DNA of 64,000 bases from Shewanella indica (GCF_002836975.1 NZ_NIJK01000018.1:1-64000); one strand, 5' to 3'. Numbered from the stretch's first letter, positions 39,664-48,952 are shown. Notes: generated by a model from the letters alone, not told the origin. Numbers and translations: made by a program.

Positions 39664-40644
39664 TCAACCGCCGATAGAGGCCAGATGTTGGGTTACACCG
39701 GTAATGCCTTGGTGCAGATAGTGAGTCTCTTTCTTCTGTTGCAACTGCTGATGCAAACGGGCAATCAACTCATCCTGCTGTTCAGGACTCTGAAGCAGAT
39801 CCCGAAGATCGACACCATGTTCGGTGAACAGACACAGGTGCAGCTTACCCTTGGCAGAAACCCGCAACCTGTTACAGCTGGCGCAGAAGTTTTTGGCATA
39901 AGGCATGATCAGCCCAATACGGCCACGATAATCAGGGTGGCTGAAGTTTTGCGCCGGGCCATCTTCGGCCGCGGGCTGATCATACTGCCAACCTTCGGCC
40001 TCGAGTCTGGCCTTGATATCGGCTCCAGCCAGGTGATGCGCCTTGAAGTAGTCGTGACCCAAACCGGTTTCCATCAGCTCGATGAAACGCAGATCTATGG
40101 GGGTATGTTTGATCCAATGCAGGAAACGTGGCAGGTCCTTGTCGTTGAGATCCTTGAGCAGCACAGCGTTGATCTTGACCCGCTCAAAGCCGGCTTCCAG
40201 CGCCGTATCTATACCGCGCATGACCTCATCGAACTTGTTCTCGCCGGTGATCTGATAAAACATCCTGGGGTCCAGGCTGTCCACAGACACGTTGATCCGC
40301 CTCAGTCCGGCGTCGTACCACTCTTTGGCGTGCTTCTCGAGCCTATAACCATTGGTGGTAGTGGCGATAGTGTGAATTTCGCTGTTGTCGGCAACTGCGC
40401 GAATGATATCGGTAAAGTCTTTGCGCAGCGTAGGCTCGCCACCTGTGATCCGTACCTTGCGGGTACCTACTTTGGCAAAGGCAGCAACCAGATTCTCAAT
40501 CTCGCTGAGCGTCAGAAAAGAGGGCTTGCCCTCCGGGCGATAACCATCCGGCAGGCAGTAACTGCATTTGAAGTTACAGACGTCAGTAACTGACATCCGC
40601 AAATAGTGAAATCTTCGACCAAAATTGTCTTGTAATTGGGACAT
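39664..40644 (-). CDS. moaA: GTP 3',8-cyclase (radical SAM)
   Basis: 326 residues from [19 protein letters not shown] (a GTG two codons upstream is possible). The N-terminal radical SAM cluster CNFKCSYC, the GGEPTLR motif, the C-terminal cluster cysteines [18 protein letters not shown] and the terminal GlyGly are all present. It starts Moco synthesis from GTP. It is the first gene of moaABCDE-modABC, behind a probable Moco riboswitch. Confidence 0.97.
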   Translation of the reverse strand: MSQLQDNFGRRFHYLRMSVTDVCNFKCSYCLPDGYRPEGKPSFLTLSEIENLVAAFAKVGTRKVRITGGEPTLRKDFTDIIRAVADNSEIHTIATTTNGYRLEKHAKEWYDAGLRRINVSVDSLDPRMFYQITGENKFDEVMRGIDTALEAGFERVKINAVLLKDLNDKDLPRFLHWIKHTPIDLRFIELMETGLGHDYFKAHHLAGADIKARLEAEGWQYDQPAAEDGPAQNFSHPDYRGRIGLIMPYAKNFCASCNRLRVSAKGKLHLCLFTEHGVDLRDLLQSPEQQDELIARLHQQLQQKKETHYLHQGITGVTQHLASIGG

Positions 40645-40775
40645 GATCACCTTTCCAAGTCAGGGAGGTGAGAGCATTTCTTTACTCACCCCGGTGGCAA
40701 AATTGCCACGGCTAAAGGACCATATCTTCACTGACGTAGGACCAAAAGCTCGGAGAACCGTCTGCGCCAATTATA
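40645..40775 (-). promoter_or_regulatory. moaA promoter and probable molybdenum-cofactor riboswitch
   Basis: On the minus strand, TATAAT (40770-40775) with a weak -35 starts a leader of about 118 nt. The leader contains GACGGTTCTCCGAGC near its 5' end, a CCGTGGCAA/TTGCCACCGG hairpin, a GGTGAG/CTCACC hairpin, and ACCTCCCTGAC just before the SD. The CTCCGA and GCCTCCC-like elements and the position before moaA suit the Moco RNA motif, in which cofactor binding near the SD represses translation. It was identified by eye, not by a covariance model. Confidence 0.6.
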
Positions 40776-40847
40776 GGACGAAAAGGGGGGTGAACCATAC
40801 CCCTAAAAATGGATTTCCCGATCTGGTTCAAATCTGCGTGGACTTTT

Positions 40848-40863
40848 TGTGACAAGCTTCACT
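40848..40863. promoter_or_regulatory. CRP-like binding site between moaA and ETF-QO
   Basis: TGTGA-N6-TCACT, nine of ten core CRP positions, flanked by T and A tracts. It lies about 85-100 bp upstream of the predicted moaA start point and about 135 bp before the ETF-QO start codon. Shewanella CRP controls anaerobic respiration, which needs Moco enzymes, so either gene is a plausible target. Confidence 0.5.
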
Positions 40864-40996
40864 CATAAATTTCATCAAAACTAACGGCTGCTTTCCGATC
40901 AAATACTGTGCCCTGAATAGATTTTCAGGTAAGGTTGGAGCTGGATAAAAATAAAACACCCGTTTACATCGGGGGACTTTGAAGGATAGAGGTGAC

Positions 40997-42649
40997 ATGA
41001 TGGAACGCGAATCAATGGAATTCGATGTTGTTATCGTTGGTGCAGGCCCCGCCGGACTGGCTACGGCTTGCCGTTTGATGCAGATCTCCAAAGACAGCGG
41101 CAAAGAGATCAGTGTCTGTGTGGTCGAAAAAGGCTCTGAAGTCGGCGCGCATATTCTCTCCGGTGCCGTCTTTGAACCCAGCGTATTGGAAGAACTCTTC
41201 GGTGACTGGAAAGAACTGGGAGCCCCCCTGCATACCCAGGTTACAGAAGATGAAATCTATCTGCTCAAGTCGGCCGAAGATGGCAAACATCTGCCCAACA
41301 GCCTGGTACCCAAGACCATGCACAATCATGGCAACTATATTATCAGCGTCGGTAATCTCTGCCGCTGGATGGCCGAGCAAGCCGAAGGCCTGGGAGTGGA
41401 GATATTCCCCGGTTTTGCTGCCAGCGAATTGCTGCTCAATGAAGACGGCAGCGTCAAGGGAATATTGATCGGCGACATGGGCATAGGCGCCGATGGCCAG
41501 CCCAAAGACAGCTATATGCCGGGTATGGAGCTACACGCCAAATATACTGTGTTTGCCGAAGGCTGCCGTGGCCATCTGGGCAAGCAGCTGATAGAAAAAT
41601 TCCACCTGGATAACGGCAAGACACCACAACATTACGGCATAGGCTTCAAAGAGATTTGGAAGATCCCGGCCGAACAACACCAACAAGGTAAAGTGGTTCA
41701 CAGTGGCGGCTGGCCGCTACAGGAAGGCGCCAGCGGCGGCGGTTTCCTCTACCATATGGAAGACAACCAGGTTGCCGTGGGGCTGATCATCGATCTCAAC
41801 TACAAAAACCCGCATCTGAGCCCCTTTGATGAATTTCAGCGTTACAAGACCCACCCTGTCATCGCCAAGACCTTAAGCGGCGGCGAGCGTTTGAGCTATG
41901 GTGCCCGCGCCATCACCAAAGGGGGACTAAACTCTCTGCCCAAGATGAGCTTCCCAGGTGGTCTGGTAATAGGTTGTGATGCCGGGACACTCAACTTCGC
42001 CAAGATCAAGGGCACTCACACCGCCATCAAGAGCGGTATGCTGGCGGCCGAGACCCTGGCAGAAGGCCTTATCGCCGGAGTTGAAGGCGGAAAAGATCTC
42101 GACTGCTTCCAGGAGCGGCTGGAACAGAGCTGGCTCTTTGATGAGCTTTACCGTTCCCGTAACTTCGGCCCGGCCATGCACAAGTTCGGCACCTTCCTGG
42201 GGGGCGCCTTTAACTACATCGATCAAAACTGGTTTGGCGGCAAGTTCCCTGTGACCCTGAGAGACGAGCATCCCGACTATGCCCAGATGGCTGAAGCCAG
42301 CGCCTACAGCAAGATTGACTACCCCAAGCCGGACGGCAAGCTTAGCTTCGACAAGCTCTCTTCAGTTTATCTGTCCAATACCTTCCACGAGGAAGACCAA
42401 CCCTGCCATTTGCGCTTGAAAGATGCCAATGTCCCTATTGCAGTCAACCTGGTGAAATACGATGAACCGGCGCAGCGCTATTGCCCTGCGGGTGTCTATG
42501 AGGTGGTTGAAGACGAGGGGCAACCCAAGTTTGTGATCAACAGCCAGAACTGCATTCACTGCAAGACCTGTGACATCAAGGACCCCAGCCAGAACATCAC
42601 CTGGGTGACCCCCGAAGGGGGTGGTGGCCCTAACTATCCCAATATGTAA
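40997..42649 (+). CDS. Electron transfer flavoprotein-ubiquinone oxidoreductase
   Basis: 550 residues from ATG 40997 (SD AGGTG; a TTG six codons upstream is possible). N-terminal FAD site VVIVGAGPAGLATACRL, the FAD/quinone domains (YGARAITKGGLNSLPKM), and the C-terminal 4Fe-4S cysteines CIHCKTCDIKDPSQNI with GGGGPNYPNM at the end. It passes electrons from ETF, fed by fatty-acid and amino-acid dehydrogenases, to the quinone pool at the inner membrane face. It is monocistronic with its own terminator; no etfAB is in the window. Confidence 0.95.
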   Translation: MMERESMEFDVVIVGAGPAGLATACRLMQISKDSGKEISVCVVEKGSEVGAHILSGAVFEPSVLEELFGDWKELGAPLHTQVTEDEIYLLKSAEDGKHLPNSLVPKTMHNHGNYIISVGNLCRWMAEQAEGLGVEIFPGFAASELLLNEDGSVKGILIGDMGIGADGQPKDSYMPGMELHAKYTVFAEGCRGHLGKQLIEKFHLDNGKTPQHYGIGFKEIWKIPAEQHQQGKVVHSGGWPLQEGASGGGFLYHMEDNQVAVGLIIDLNYKNPHLSPFDEFQRYKTHPVIAKTLSGGERLSYGARAITKGGLNSLPKMSFPGGLVIGCDAGTLNFAKIKGTHTAIKSGMLAAETLAEGLIAGVEGGKDLDCFQERLEQSWLFDELYRSRNFGPAMHKFGTFLGGAFNYIDQNWFGGKFPVTLRDEHPDYAQMAEASAYSKIDYPKPDGKLSFDKLSSVYLSNTFHEEDQPCHLRLKDANVPIAVNLVKYDEPAQRYCPAGVYEVVEDEGQPKFVINSQNCIHCKTCDIKDPSQNITWVTPEGGGGPNYPNM

Positions 42650-42670
42650 TTAGTGACTGTAAGCCATAAG

Positions 42671-42696
42671 AACGCGTCTTTTAAGACGCGTTTTTT
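42671..42696 (+). terminator. ETF-QO terminator
   Basis: AACGCGTCTT TT AAGACGCGTT stem followed by TTTTA, 21 bp after the stop. Confidence 0.9.
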
Positions 42697-42838
42697 ATTT
42701 ACGCAAAAGCAATATTAGCACCTATTGATACATTAAGGCTTTTTGGTCATAATCCCGGTTCTACAATAAGATCCAGCCCCATAAAACAGCTGGCCTGCCT
42801 ATACTCTACAAAGACTTACGGGGAAATCCCTGCCAATG

Positions 42839-42869
42839 CGTTAATTACTATGCTCAAGTGTAATTAACG
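42839..42869. repeat. 10-bp inverted repeat upstream of the chemoreceptor gene
   Basis: CGTTAATTAC (42839-42848) and GTAATTAACG (42860-42869) are perfectly complementary around an 11-base spacer, 55 bp before the MCP start codon. An operator is more likely than a terminator given the AT-rich arms. Confidence 0.45.
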
Positions 42870-42923
42870 TTAAATCAGTTAATGCTGTTGTCCACACTAT
42901 AAGGATATGGATAGGCGGTCGCT

Positions 42924-44834
42924 ATGAAACTCAAACTCACCATCAAACAAAAGATTCTACTGACAGTGACTCTGGCGGTACTGATGTCGACGATTTTAGT
43001 CGGTGTTCTCAGTCAACGCAGTGCCCGTAAGGTCGTTGAACAACGTATGCTCGACTCCGAACTGCCCAGCTTAATGCTACAGATCCGCAATAAATTAGAT
43101 CTGGAAATCAGCACGCTGATGAATGGCGCCGAGCAACTGGCCCACAGTCAAATGCTCAGGCACTGGTTGGAACAGGGACGCCCCGAAGCCGAACTCCCTT
43201 TGGTCATCTCACAACTCAAGGACATGACTCGCCAGTATCACTTGGCGCAAGCTTCCTATGCCGATCGGGAAACAGCGGCCTATTACACCCAGGACGGCTT
43301 TTTGCGGATCCTCAATCAACAGCAGGACAGCTGGTTTTTCAACTACAGAGACAGCCGCCAGGAACGCATGTTGAATGTGTTCACCGAAGCCAACGGCGAG
43401 GTCAAACTCTTCATTAACTATCAACAGCCCAACGGTCGCGGCCTGGTGGGGCTGGCCAAGTCACTCGACGATATGGTGCGCCTGCTCAACTCCTTCAAGA
43501 TAGAGCAAAGCGGCTATGTGTTCCTCACCGACAATCAGGGCAAGATCCAACTGCATCCGGACAAGAGCCTGACAGGCAAGCGCAGCCTGCAGGATCTCTA
43601 CCCAGGCAATCTTAGCAAGCTGCTTGATAAAAGCGACTTCCAGCTGCTCGAAACCAAAGTTAATGGTACCGACATGCTGGTTGCCAGTAGCTATATTCCA
43701 TCAATGGATTGGTATCTGGTAGCCCAGGTTCCTCAGGGGGAAATCTTTGCCCTGTTGCAAGAGGCAGCCTATCAAATTTTATTATGGACAGTGTTGATTG
43801 CCGCTGGCTTCATCTTCCTGGCGGTGATAGTGGCTGGCTCGGTTAGCCGTCCCATCAGCAAGGTGGCAGAAATGTTCCGCGACATAGGCGAAGGCGAAGG
43901 CGACTTGCGCCAACGTCTGCCGGTAGAGGGTGAGGATGAAATAGCCCAACTGGCCAAGGGCTTCAACAGCTTTATCTCCAAAATACAGGACTCTGTGGTC
44001 GAAGTGGCCGCCACCAGCGAACAGTTGGGGCTATCCGCCAAGGATGTCTCGGCGCAAGCCAAACAGACCATGAGCGACAGCCAGGATCAGAAAGACCGCA
44101 CCATGATGGTGGTAACCGCCATCAACGAAATGGGGGCAACCGTTAACGAAATTGCCGCCAATGCGGCCCAGGCGGCGGTAACAGCCAAAGATGCCGACGG
44201 CGAATCGGCCACCGGCCAACAGGTGGTGACCCGTGCCCGCAATACCATTAACCAGTTGTCGCAGGATGTGGCTCAGGTCGGCGAGGTGATCGAATCACTG
44301 GCAACCCATACCAAGTCGATAGGCAGCATTCTGGATGTGATCCGTGCCATCTCAGAGCAAACCAACCTGCTGGCACTGAATGCCGCCATTGAGGCGGCTC
44401 GGGCCGGCGAAGCCGGCCGTGGTTTTGCAGTTGTGGCCGATGAAGTTCGCAACCTGGCTTCCCGCACTGCCGCCTCAACCGATGAGGTGCAGGTAATGAT
44501 AGATAAGCTGCAGGCCGAAGCCGCCAGAGCCGTCAGTGCCATGGAGCTGAGTCGCAATCGATCCCATGAAGGCGTTCAGGCCGTGGATGAAGCCAGCCAG
44601 GCGCTCAGCGGTATCTCGGGGCAAATTGCCCAGATAAGCGATATGAATATCCAAGTGGCGGCAGCCACAGAGGAGCAATCCACTGTAGTGGAAGATATTA
44701 ATCGTAACGTCAGTGAGATCAATGAGATAACCCAGCGCACAGCCCAGACCGCCGAAGCTGCCGCCGCGGCCAGTGACGCGCTCAATAATCTGGCCTACAG
44801 GTTGGATACCTTAGTCGCCCGCTTCAAGGTTTAG
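42924..44834 (+). CDS. Methyl-accepting chemotaxis protein
   Basis: 636 residues. TM1 (about 12-32), a periplasmic Cache-like ligand domain (about 40-280, with [18 protein letters not shown]), TM2 (about 286-307), HAMP ([22 protein letters not shown] split around 308-330), and the cytoplasmic signalling helix with the conserved hairpin [20 protein letters not shown] then [15 protein letters not shown] near residue 480. No C-terminal CheR pentapeptide is present. The ligand is unknown; dCache domains usually bind amino or organic acids. The gene stands alone. Confidence 0.95.
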   Translation: MKLKLTIKQKILLTVTLAVLMSTILVGVLSQRSARKVVEQRMLDSELPSLMLQIRNKLDLEISTLMNGAEQLAHSQMLRHWLEQGRPEAELPLVISQLKDMTRQYHLAQASYADRETAAYYTQDGFLRILNQQQDSWFFNYRDSRQERMLNVFTEANGEVKLFINYQQPNGRGLVGLAKSLDDMVRLLNSFKIEQSGYVFLTDNQGKIQLHPDKSLTGKRSLQDLYPGNLSKLLDKSDFQLLETKVNGTDMLVASSYIPSMDWYLVAQVPQGEIFALLQEAAYQILLWTVLIAAGFIFLAVIVAGSVSRPISKVAEMFRDIGEGEGDLRQRLPVEGEDEIAQLAKGFNSFISKIQDSVVEVAATSEQLGLSAKDVSAQAKQTMSDSQDQKDRTMMVVTAINEMGATVNEIAANAAQAAVTAKDADGESATGQQVVTRARNTINQLSQDVAQVGEVIESLATHTKSIGSILDVIRAISEQTNLLALNAAIEAARAGEAGRGFAVVADEVRNLASRTAASTDEVQVMIDKLQAEAARAVSAMELSRNRSHEGVQAVDEASQALSGISGQIAQISDMNIQVAAATEEQSTVVEDINRNVSEINEITQRTAQTAEAAAAASDALNNLAYRLDTLVARFKV

Positions 44835-44844
44835 CCTCAGGTTC

Positions 44845-44874
44845 CCCAACGGCAGCCTTGCAACTGCCGTTGGG
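44845..44874 (+). terminator. Hairpin after the chemoreceptor gene
   Basis: CCCAACGGCAG (44845-44855) pairs with CTGCCGTTGGG (44864-44874), 11 bp perfect with an 8-base loop, 10 bp after the stop. The U run is missing. Confidence 0.45.
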
Positions 44875-44985
44875 AATACTGAACCTCATTCCCGCAAAAC
44901 CTTGAGTACACATGCAACTCCTGAATCTTGCTGCTGATTGGTATAACATAGCCGCAACTATCTTTCGGCTAATAAAAGAGTATTC

Positions 44986-45303
44986 ATGGAACCACAGATA
45001 GAATGGGCGCTGTCACATATCGCCTGGCTGATGTTTATTCTGGCAGGACTCTTCTTTGTCTTGCAGCTTTGGCGTTGGCAGCAGCTATTGAAACATATAC
45101 GGGTTCAGTATCCTGAACTGGTTCAAACAGATGAAAATGATTCACCCAATATAGCGATAAGAGTCAAACAGTCGCTGGATTCTGGCACTCTGGCCAACAG
45201 CCAGGATCCTGTGATTATTCGCTATCAGAAACAACAGAGCAGCCTTAGGCTTATTATGGCCATTTTACTCACTATTGGCTTTGTAATGGCTATATTCGAG
45301 TGA
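44986..45303 (+). CDS. Small membrane protein of unknown function
   Basis: 105 residues with two membrane segments (about 10-28 and 86-103) joined by a charged cytosol-type middle (LVQTDENDSPNIAIRVKQSL). It resembles the universal-stress-protein-B-type two-TM layout only in shape; no family is recognised. It is followed by a strong bidirectional terminator. Confidence 0.65.
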   Translation: MEPQIEWALSHIAWLMFILAGLFFVLQLWRWQQLLKHIRVQYPELVQTDENDSPNIAIRVKQSLDSGTLANSQDPVIIRYQKQQSSLRLIMAILLTIGFVMAIFE

Positions 45304-45331
45304 GCTAAACCCGTTAGTAACTGCGTCATTC

Positions 45332-45374
45332 AAAACAGACCATAGATGAATATAAGTTATCTATGGTCTGTTTT
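45332..45374. terminator. Bidirectional terminator
   Basis: 16-bp perfect stem (AAAACAGACCATAGAT / ATCTATGGTCTGTTTT) with an 11-base loop, between the convergent small membrane protein gene and the DUF3612 regulator gene. It has A4 and T4 on its two sides, so it can stop transcription in both directions. Confidence 0.92.
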
Positions 45375-45405
45375 ATCAACCCAAAGTTCTGCTAGTGTTC
45401 CAAGG

Positions 45406-46944
45406 TTATTGTTTGGGCCAGGGAAAGCTCACCTCAGGCTGCTCGCCATAACAGGTGGGGCGTCTTGGGCAAACCGCACCTCTGGAGCAGATCAATCTGG
45501 CATCGCCGGCAATCCCACGCTCGACCCAATTGATATTGAGGATCCGCGCAACCGTCAGCAGTTGCTGTTTTATCTTTCTGGGAATGGCGCCTTCTCCGCC
45601 CTGCTCGACACAAGCCTGTTTAAGATCTTGCGCCAATGACAAGGCATCTTCCCCTTGGGCCTCTATGGCAGGATTGAGATCTATCCCGGCACAAAGCACA
45701 TGGTGATTGCCGGCCAAGTCTTTGACCTTGACCGATTCACAACAATAGATCCTGGGTTGTTGCTCCACATCCAGAATGGATATCTGCGCCGAACTGCCCT
45801 CCTTGGGCTCGGTGATCATTCGAAATACCGCCCAGTGCTGACAAGGGTCGGCCACCGCCCGCATATTCCCCCAGGGTAGCGGAATACCGTTGCCCCGATA
45901 CACAGCTTTTAGCTTGCCCGGAGCATAGGCATCGAAATAGTGCCAGTGAGGATAAGGTGAAACCCCGGTCATACGCCGCATCGCTACCGAGGGAGAAACC
46001 CCCGCCAATCGGTGAGCATCTATCTCGTAGCCATATCTGTCCAGCAGTTGTCTGAATGCCACCTTGGGGCAGAGCAAGGCCCCGGCAAAGAAACTGGCCT
46101 CAAAGCCACGCCAGGCCTGGAGTATATCCTGGGCATTAAGAGACGAACTCTGGATCTGGGGATCGGTTTCACTGAAACCACTGCGGCCCACGGTCAACAC
46201 ATTGCTCAGCCCATCGCGGTTATGCAGCACACAGTGACCTATATGCACCGCCAAATCGTACTTGAGCCTGGTTGGTTGAGACTTGAGGATCTCGTTGAGA
46301 AATAGCGTTCCCGGCGGCTCCATGTAAGAGGTCACCAACTCTCCGGTACATATCCCCTGGGCATCCGTCAGCTGTTTTGCCGGCCGGGCGAACCATTGGA
46401 TCTTCAGTCCCTGCGCCGCGGCGAGATCCAGCATCTCTTCTACCGACAAGGGCAGACGCTTCTTACCCACCTCTTCGGCGGCCCGTTCCAGATCGGGGAA
46501 ATGGTTTTGATGATGTTCCTGATGGGCGCGGATCAATAGGTGGGCAAACTGGCGGCCGCTGATCCCCGTTTGTGACAGCATCTCGGGAATGGCTATCTGC
46601 AGAATATCATTGGAAAACAGGAAGCCGGGCTCCAGCGGCATACCACTGACACCACCGCGTCGCCCCTTGTCCGGGGTGATAGCTTGCTCCTCCGGCGCAT
46701 CGTCCAGAAACCAACTCACCTCTTTTTGAAAAACTGCAGCTATGACCGCCAGCATACCTGCACTGGGAACACGCTTGCCCCTTTCGATCATCGACAAGTA
46801 TGACACAGACGGCGCCGACTCAGGATCGACCCTGACACAGCGTGCCGACAAATCTTCCATAGTTAAGTGATTGCGTTTTCTGAGGTTTCTTATTTTAGTT
46901 CCCAGAAAATGTGACTTACGGATCAGGCTTTGGTCTTGGCGCAT
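45406..46944 (-). CDS. XRE-family regulator with DUF3612
   Basis: 512 residues. The N-terminal helix-turn-helix (about 13-75; IRNLRKRNHLTMEDLSARC, SVSYLSMIERGKRVPSAGM) is followed by a long domain of the DUF3612 kind and a C-terminal cysteine cluster (CSRGAVCPRRPTC). It resembles short-chain acyl-CoA regulators (ScfR/RamB-like) with an IrrE/DUF2083-type central region (AVHIGHCVLHNRDG). In related genera such regulators neighbour glyoxylate-shunt genes; here it is divergent from a malate-synthase-G-like fragment gene. Three tandem 14-bp repeats begin 3 bp upstream of its ATG, suggesting autoregulation. No SD is evident. Confidence 0.88.
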   Translation of the reverse strand: MRQDQSLIRKSHFLGTKIRNLRKRNHLTMEDLSARCVRVDPESAPSVSYLSMIERGKRVPSAGMLAVIAAVFQKEVSWFLDDAPEEQAITPDKGRRGGVSGMPLEPGFLFSNDILQIAIPEMLSQTGISGRQFAHLLIRAHQEHHQNHFPDLERAAEEVGKKRLPLSVEEMLDLAAAQGLKIQWFARPAKQLTDAQGICTGELVTSYMEPPGTLFLNEILKSQPTRLKYDLAVHIGHCVLHNRDGLSNVLTVGRSGFSETDPQIQSSSLNAQDILQAWRGFEASFFAGALLCPKVAFRQLLDRYGYEIDAHRLAGVSPSVAMRRMTGVSPYPHWHYFDAYAPGKLKAVYRGNGIPLPWGNMRAVADPCQHWAVFRMITEPKEGSSAQISILDVEQQPRIYCCESVKVKDLAGNHHVLCAGIDLNPAIEAQGEDALSLAQDLKQACVEQGGEGAIPRKIKQQLLTVARILNINWVERGIAGDARLICSRGAVCPRRPTCYGEQPEVSFPWPKQ

Positions 46945-46946
46945 TT

Positions 46947-46988
46947 TGTAAAATTCACACTGTAAAATTTTTATTGTGAAATTGTAAT
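46947..46988. promoter_or_regulatory. Three tandem 14-bp repeats, candidate operator of the DUF3612 regulator
   Basis: TGTAAAATTCACAC, TGTAAAATTTTTAT and TGTGAAATTGTAAT follow head to tail with no gap (46947-46960, 46961-46974, 46975-46988), sharing TGTRAAATT. They abut the regulator start and lie in the region shared with the divergent gene at 47091. Confidence 0.6.
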
Positions 46989-47090
46989 CAAAAAACCGCT
47001 AGCCTACAAATTAAGCAATTCACCGGAATTGTCCGGCCATGAGGCAAAGGTGCCACCTGGTCAAGGAAAGCAAAACACGAGGGCGAGACG

Positions 47091-47645
47091 ATGAACATCT
47101 CCACTATGCAGCAAAAAATCAATCAAGAGCACAACCCTTTCATCGCCGAAGCCGTCTTTGCCGTGGAAGCACTCGGTGAACGCCATATCGCCGACAAGAT
47201 GGCCAATGCCAAGCAACTGCTTGACCGGCTGTTCCCACTGGCAAACGGCTCACATGCCGAGGTGGTTTGCTATGTAGTCTACTATCAGCATCTCTTGGCC
47301 TGCTTTGCCGATGGCAGCCAGTGTGGCCTCAAACAGCCACAACAGTTTGTTGCCCTAAGCGGCCACCGCAGCGAACCAGAAGCCATATTGCTCAAGGATG
47401 ATCGCGACTGTCACCTGGAGCTAAGTTTCGACCGCCAAGGCTGTGTCGGCAGCCGCGACTGCGCCGCCATTGAAGACATTCAGCTGGAACGCTGTCTTAT
47501 CGATGGCCGCTGTCAGGACAACAGACTCAAACGTGAGTGGATTAGCCTGTTGCACAATGATGGCGGTCAGCCACGCAGCAATAAGTGCTGCAAGCGCTTT
47601 ACCACTAAAGATGGCCATGAATATCAGTTGTCTTCACGGGTCTAA
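47091..47645 (+). CDS. Stand-alone malate synthase G insertion-domain-like protein
   Basis: 184 residues, SD GAGGGCGAG. From residue 40 it follows the order of blocks in the alpha/beta insertion domain of malate synthase G: FPLANGSHAEVV (GlcB LPLENGSYQDVV), FADGSQCGLKQPQQFVAL (GlcB LKNGKETTLRTPAQFVGY), EAILLKDD, HLELSFDRQGCVGSRDCAAI (GlcB IELQIDANGRIGKDDPAHI), REWISLL, and FTTKDGHEYQL. The TIM-barrel catalytic residues are absent, so no malate synthase activity is expected. The GlcB comparison is from memory. It may be a sensor or regulator derived from the enzyme, or a decayed gene kept open by chance. Confidence 0.6.
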   Translation: MNISTMQQKINQEHNPFIAEAVFAVEALGERHIADKMANAKQLLDRLFPLANGSHAEVVCYVVYYQHLLACFADGSQCGLKQPQQFVALSGHRSEPEAILLKDDRDCHLELSFDRQGCVGSRDCAAIEDIQLERCLIDGRCQDNRLKREWISLLHNDGGQPRSNKCCKRFTTKDGHEYQLSSRV

Positions 47646-47848
47646 TCGCAACAGAGCGTCATAGGCACTTGGCCCGAAACTTGTGCCAGAAATAACATCG
47701 ACTCAGGATCGGGGAACTGGCTTCCCTGGTCCTGTTGTTTTAGTCAGAGATTCAGCAAAACTTACGCTGGATATTAAGTTAATTTTAGTTTTCCTAGCAT
47801 TTTGCCTCACTTATACTAACGCTCCCGGAATTTTACTATCTCTTATCC

Positions 47849-48772
47849 ATGAGCCAACTGCAGAAAAAGTGGCTGTTTTGCCTGCTTGCCCTCGCCTGCC
47901 TACACCCCGCCATCTCCTCACCTCTGGCACTCTTGGTGGGATTTGTGCTGGCTAATCTCGGCTGGTTGCCATCGGACTGGGATCTGGGGAAACTGACCAA
48001 AAAACTGCTGGCCATCTCCATTGTCGGCCTGGGTTTTGGCATTCCGCTGCAACAGGCGATCGACGCCTCTGTAGGCAATTTGCCGTTAATCCTGGGATCA
48101 ATATTGCTGACCCTGCTGGCGGGCACGGCGTTGACTCGGGTTTTGGGGTTGGATAGGCGAGTCGGTCACTTGATTGCCAGTGGCACCGCCATCTGTGGTG
48201 GCAGCGCCATCGCAGCTGTGGCACCGGCTATCAATGCCCGCAACGAACAAACCGCCATTGCACTGGCCTGCGTCTTTGTACTCAACTCGGTTGCGCTGTT
48301 CATTTTTCCAGTGATAGGTCATCTGCTGCAATTAAGTCAACATGACTTCGGGGTTTGGAGCGCCATCGCCATTCATGACACCTCTTCCGTGGTGGGCGCC
48401 GCGTCCGCCTATGGTGAAGAAGCACTTAAGACAGCAACCACCATCAAACTGGCACGTGCCTTGTGGATAGTGCCTCTGGCGGCTATCAGCGCCTTGTTAT
48501 TTGGTGGCAAGGGTAAACTCAATATTCCCGGATTTATTCTGTTTTACTGCCTGGCTATCGCCATCACCAGTTTGTTGCCGCAAGGCCAATTTATCTATCA
48601 GGAGCTATTTGCGCTGGCAAAGCGTGCCCTGGTGGTGTGTTTGTTCCTGATTGGCTGCGGTATCACCTTCAGGAAACTACAGCAAAGTGGTAGTAAGCCC
48701 TTACTTATCGGCGTGATCCTCTGGCTGTTTATCGGCAGTTCGTCTCTTGGTTATATTCTCTGGCAGGGTTGA
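47849..48772 (+). CDS. YeiH/YadS-type putative sulfate exporter family protein
   Basis: 307 residues with about nine to ten membrane helices. GTAICGGSAIAAVAP and AIHDTSSVVGAASAYG are signatures of the UPF0324/YeiH family, proposed as sulfate or sulfite exporters in taurine-using bacteria; transport has little direct proof. A LysR gene, common beside yeiH, is not adjacent. The 3' end overlaps a convergent small membrane protein gene by 72 bp. Confidence 0.88.
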   Translation: MSQLQKKWLFCLLALACLHPAISSPLALLVGFVLANLGWLPSDWDLGKLTKKLLAISIVGLGFGIPLQQAIDASVGNLPLILGSILLTLLAGTALTRVLGLDRRVGHLIASGTAICGGSAIAAVAPAINARNEQTAIALACVFVLNSVALFIFPVIGHLLQLSQHDFGVWSAIAIHDTSSVVGAASAYGEEALKTATTIKLARALWIVPLAAISALLFGGKGKLNIPGFILFYCLAIAITSLLPQGQFIYQELFALAKRALVVCLFLIGCGITFRKLQQSGSKPLLIGVILWLFIGSSSLGYILWQG

Positions 48773-48892
48773 AAACAGGTAACAAAAGCCTGCGAAGGCG
48801 CTGAGTTCAATCAGGGCCCGCAACAAGCCTTGGGTCTGGGTCGATGCCAGTACCACCAGTAAGAGAAACAGCAAGATATAGCCAGGCTTCAC
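48701..48892 (-). CDS. Small two-helix membrane protein, convergent with yeiH-like gene
   Basis: 63 residues from GTG 48892, chosen because GGAGG lies 5 nt upstream; an in-frame GTG at 48904 is also possible. Two hydrophobic segments (GYILLFLLLVVLAS and ALIELSAFAGFCYLF) are followed by a charged tail (ITKRRTADKQPEDHADK). Codon use is normal for this genome. No family is recognised. Confidence 0.55.
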   Translation of the reverse strand: MKPGYILLFLLLVVLASTQTQGLLRALIELSAFAGFCYLFSTLPENITKRRTADKQPEDHADK

Positions 48893-48952
48893 CGCCACCT
48901 CCACAGTTAAATAATGCCGCTATTATTGGTGTCTGTGGAGCCTGGGTGCCAA

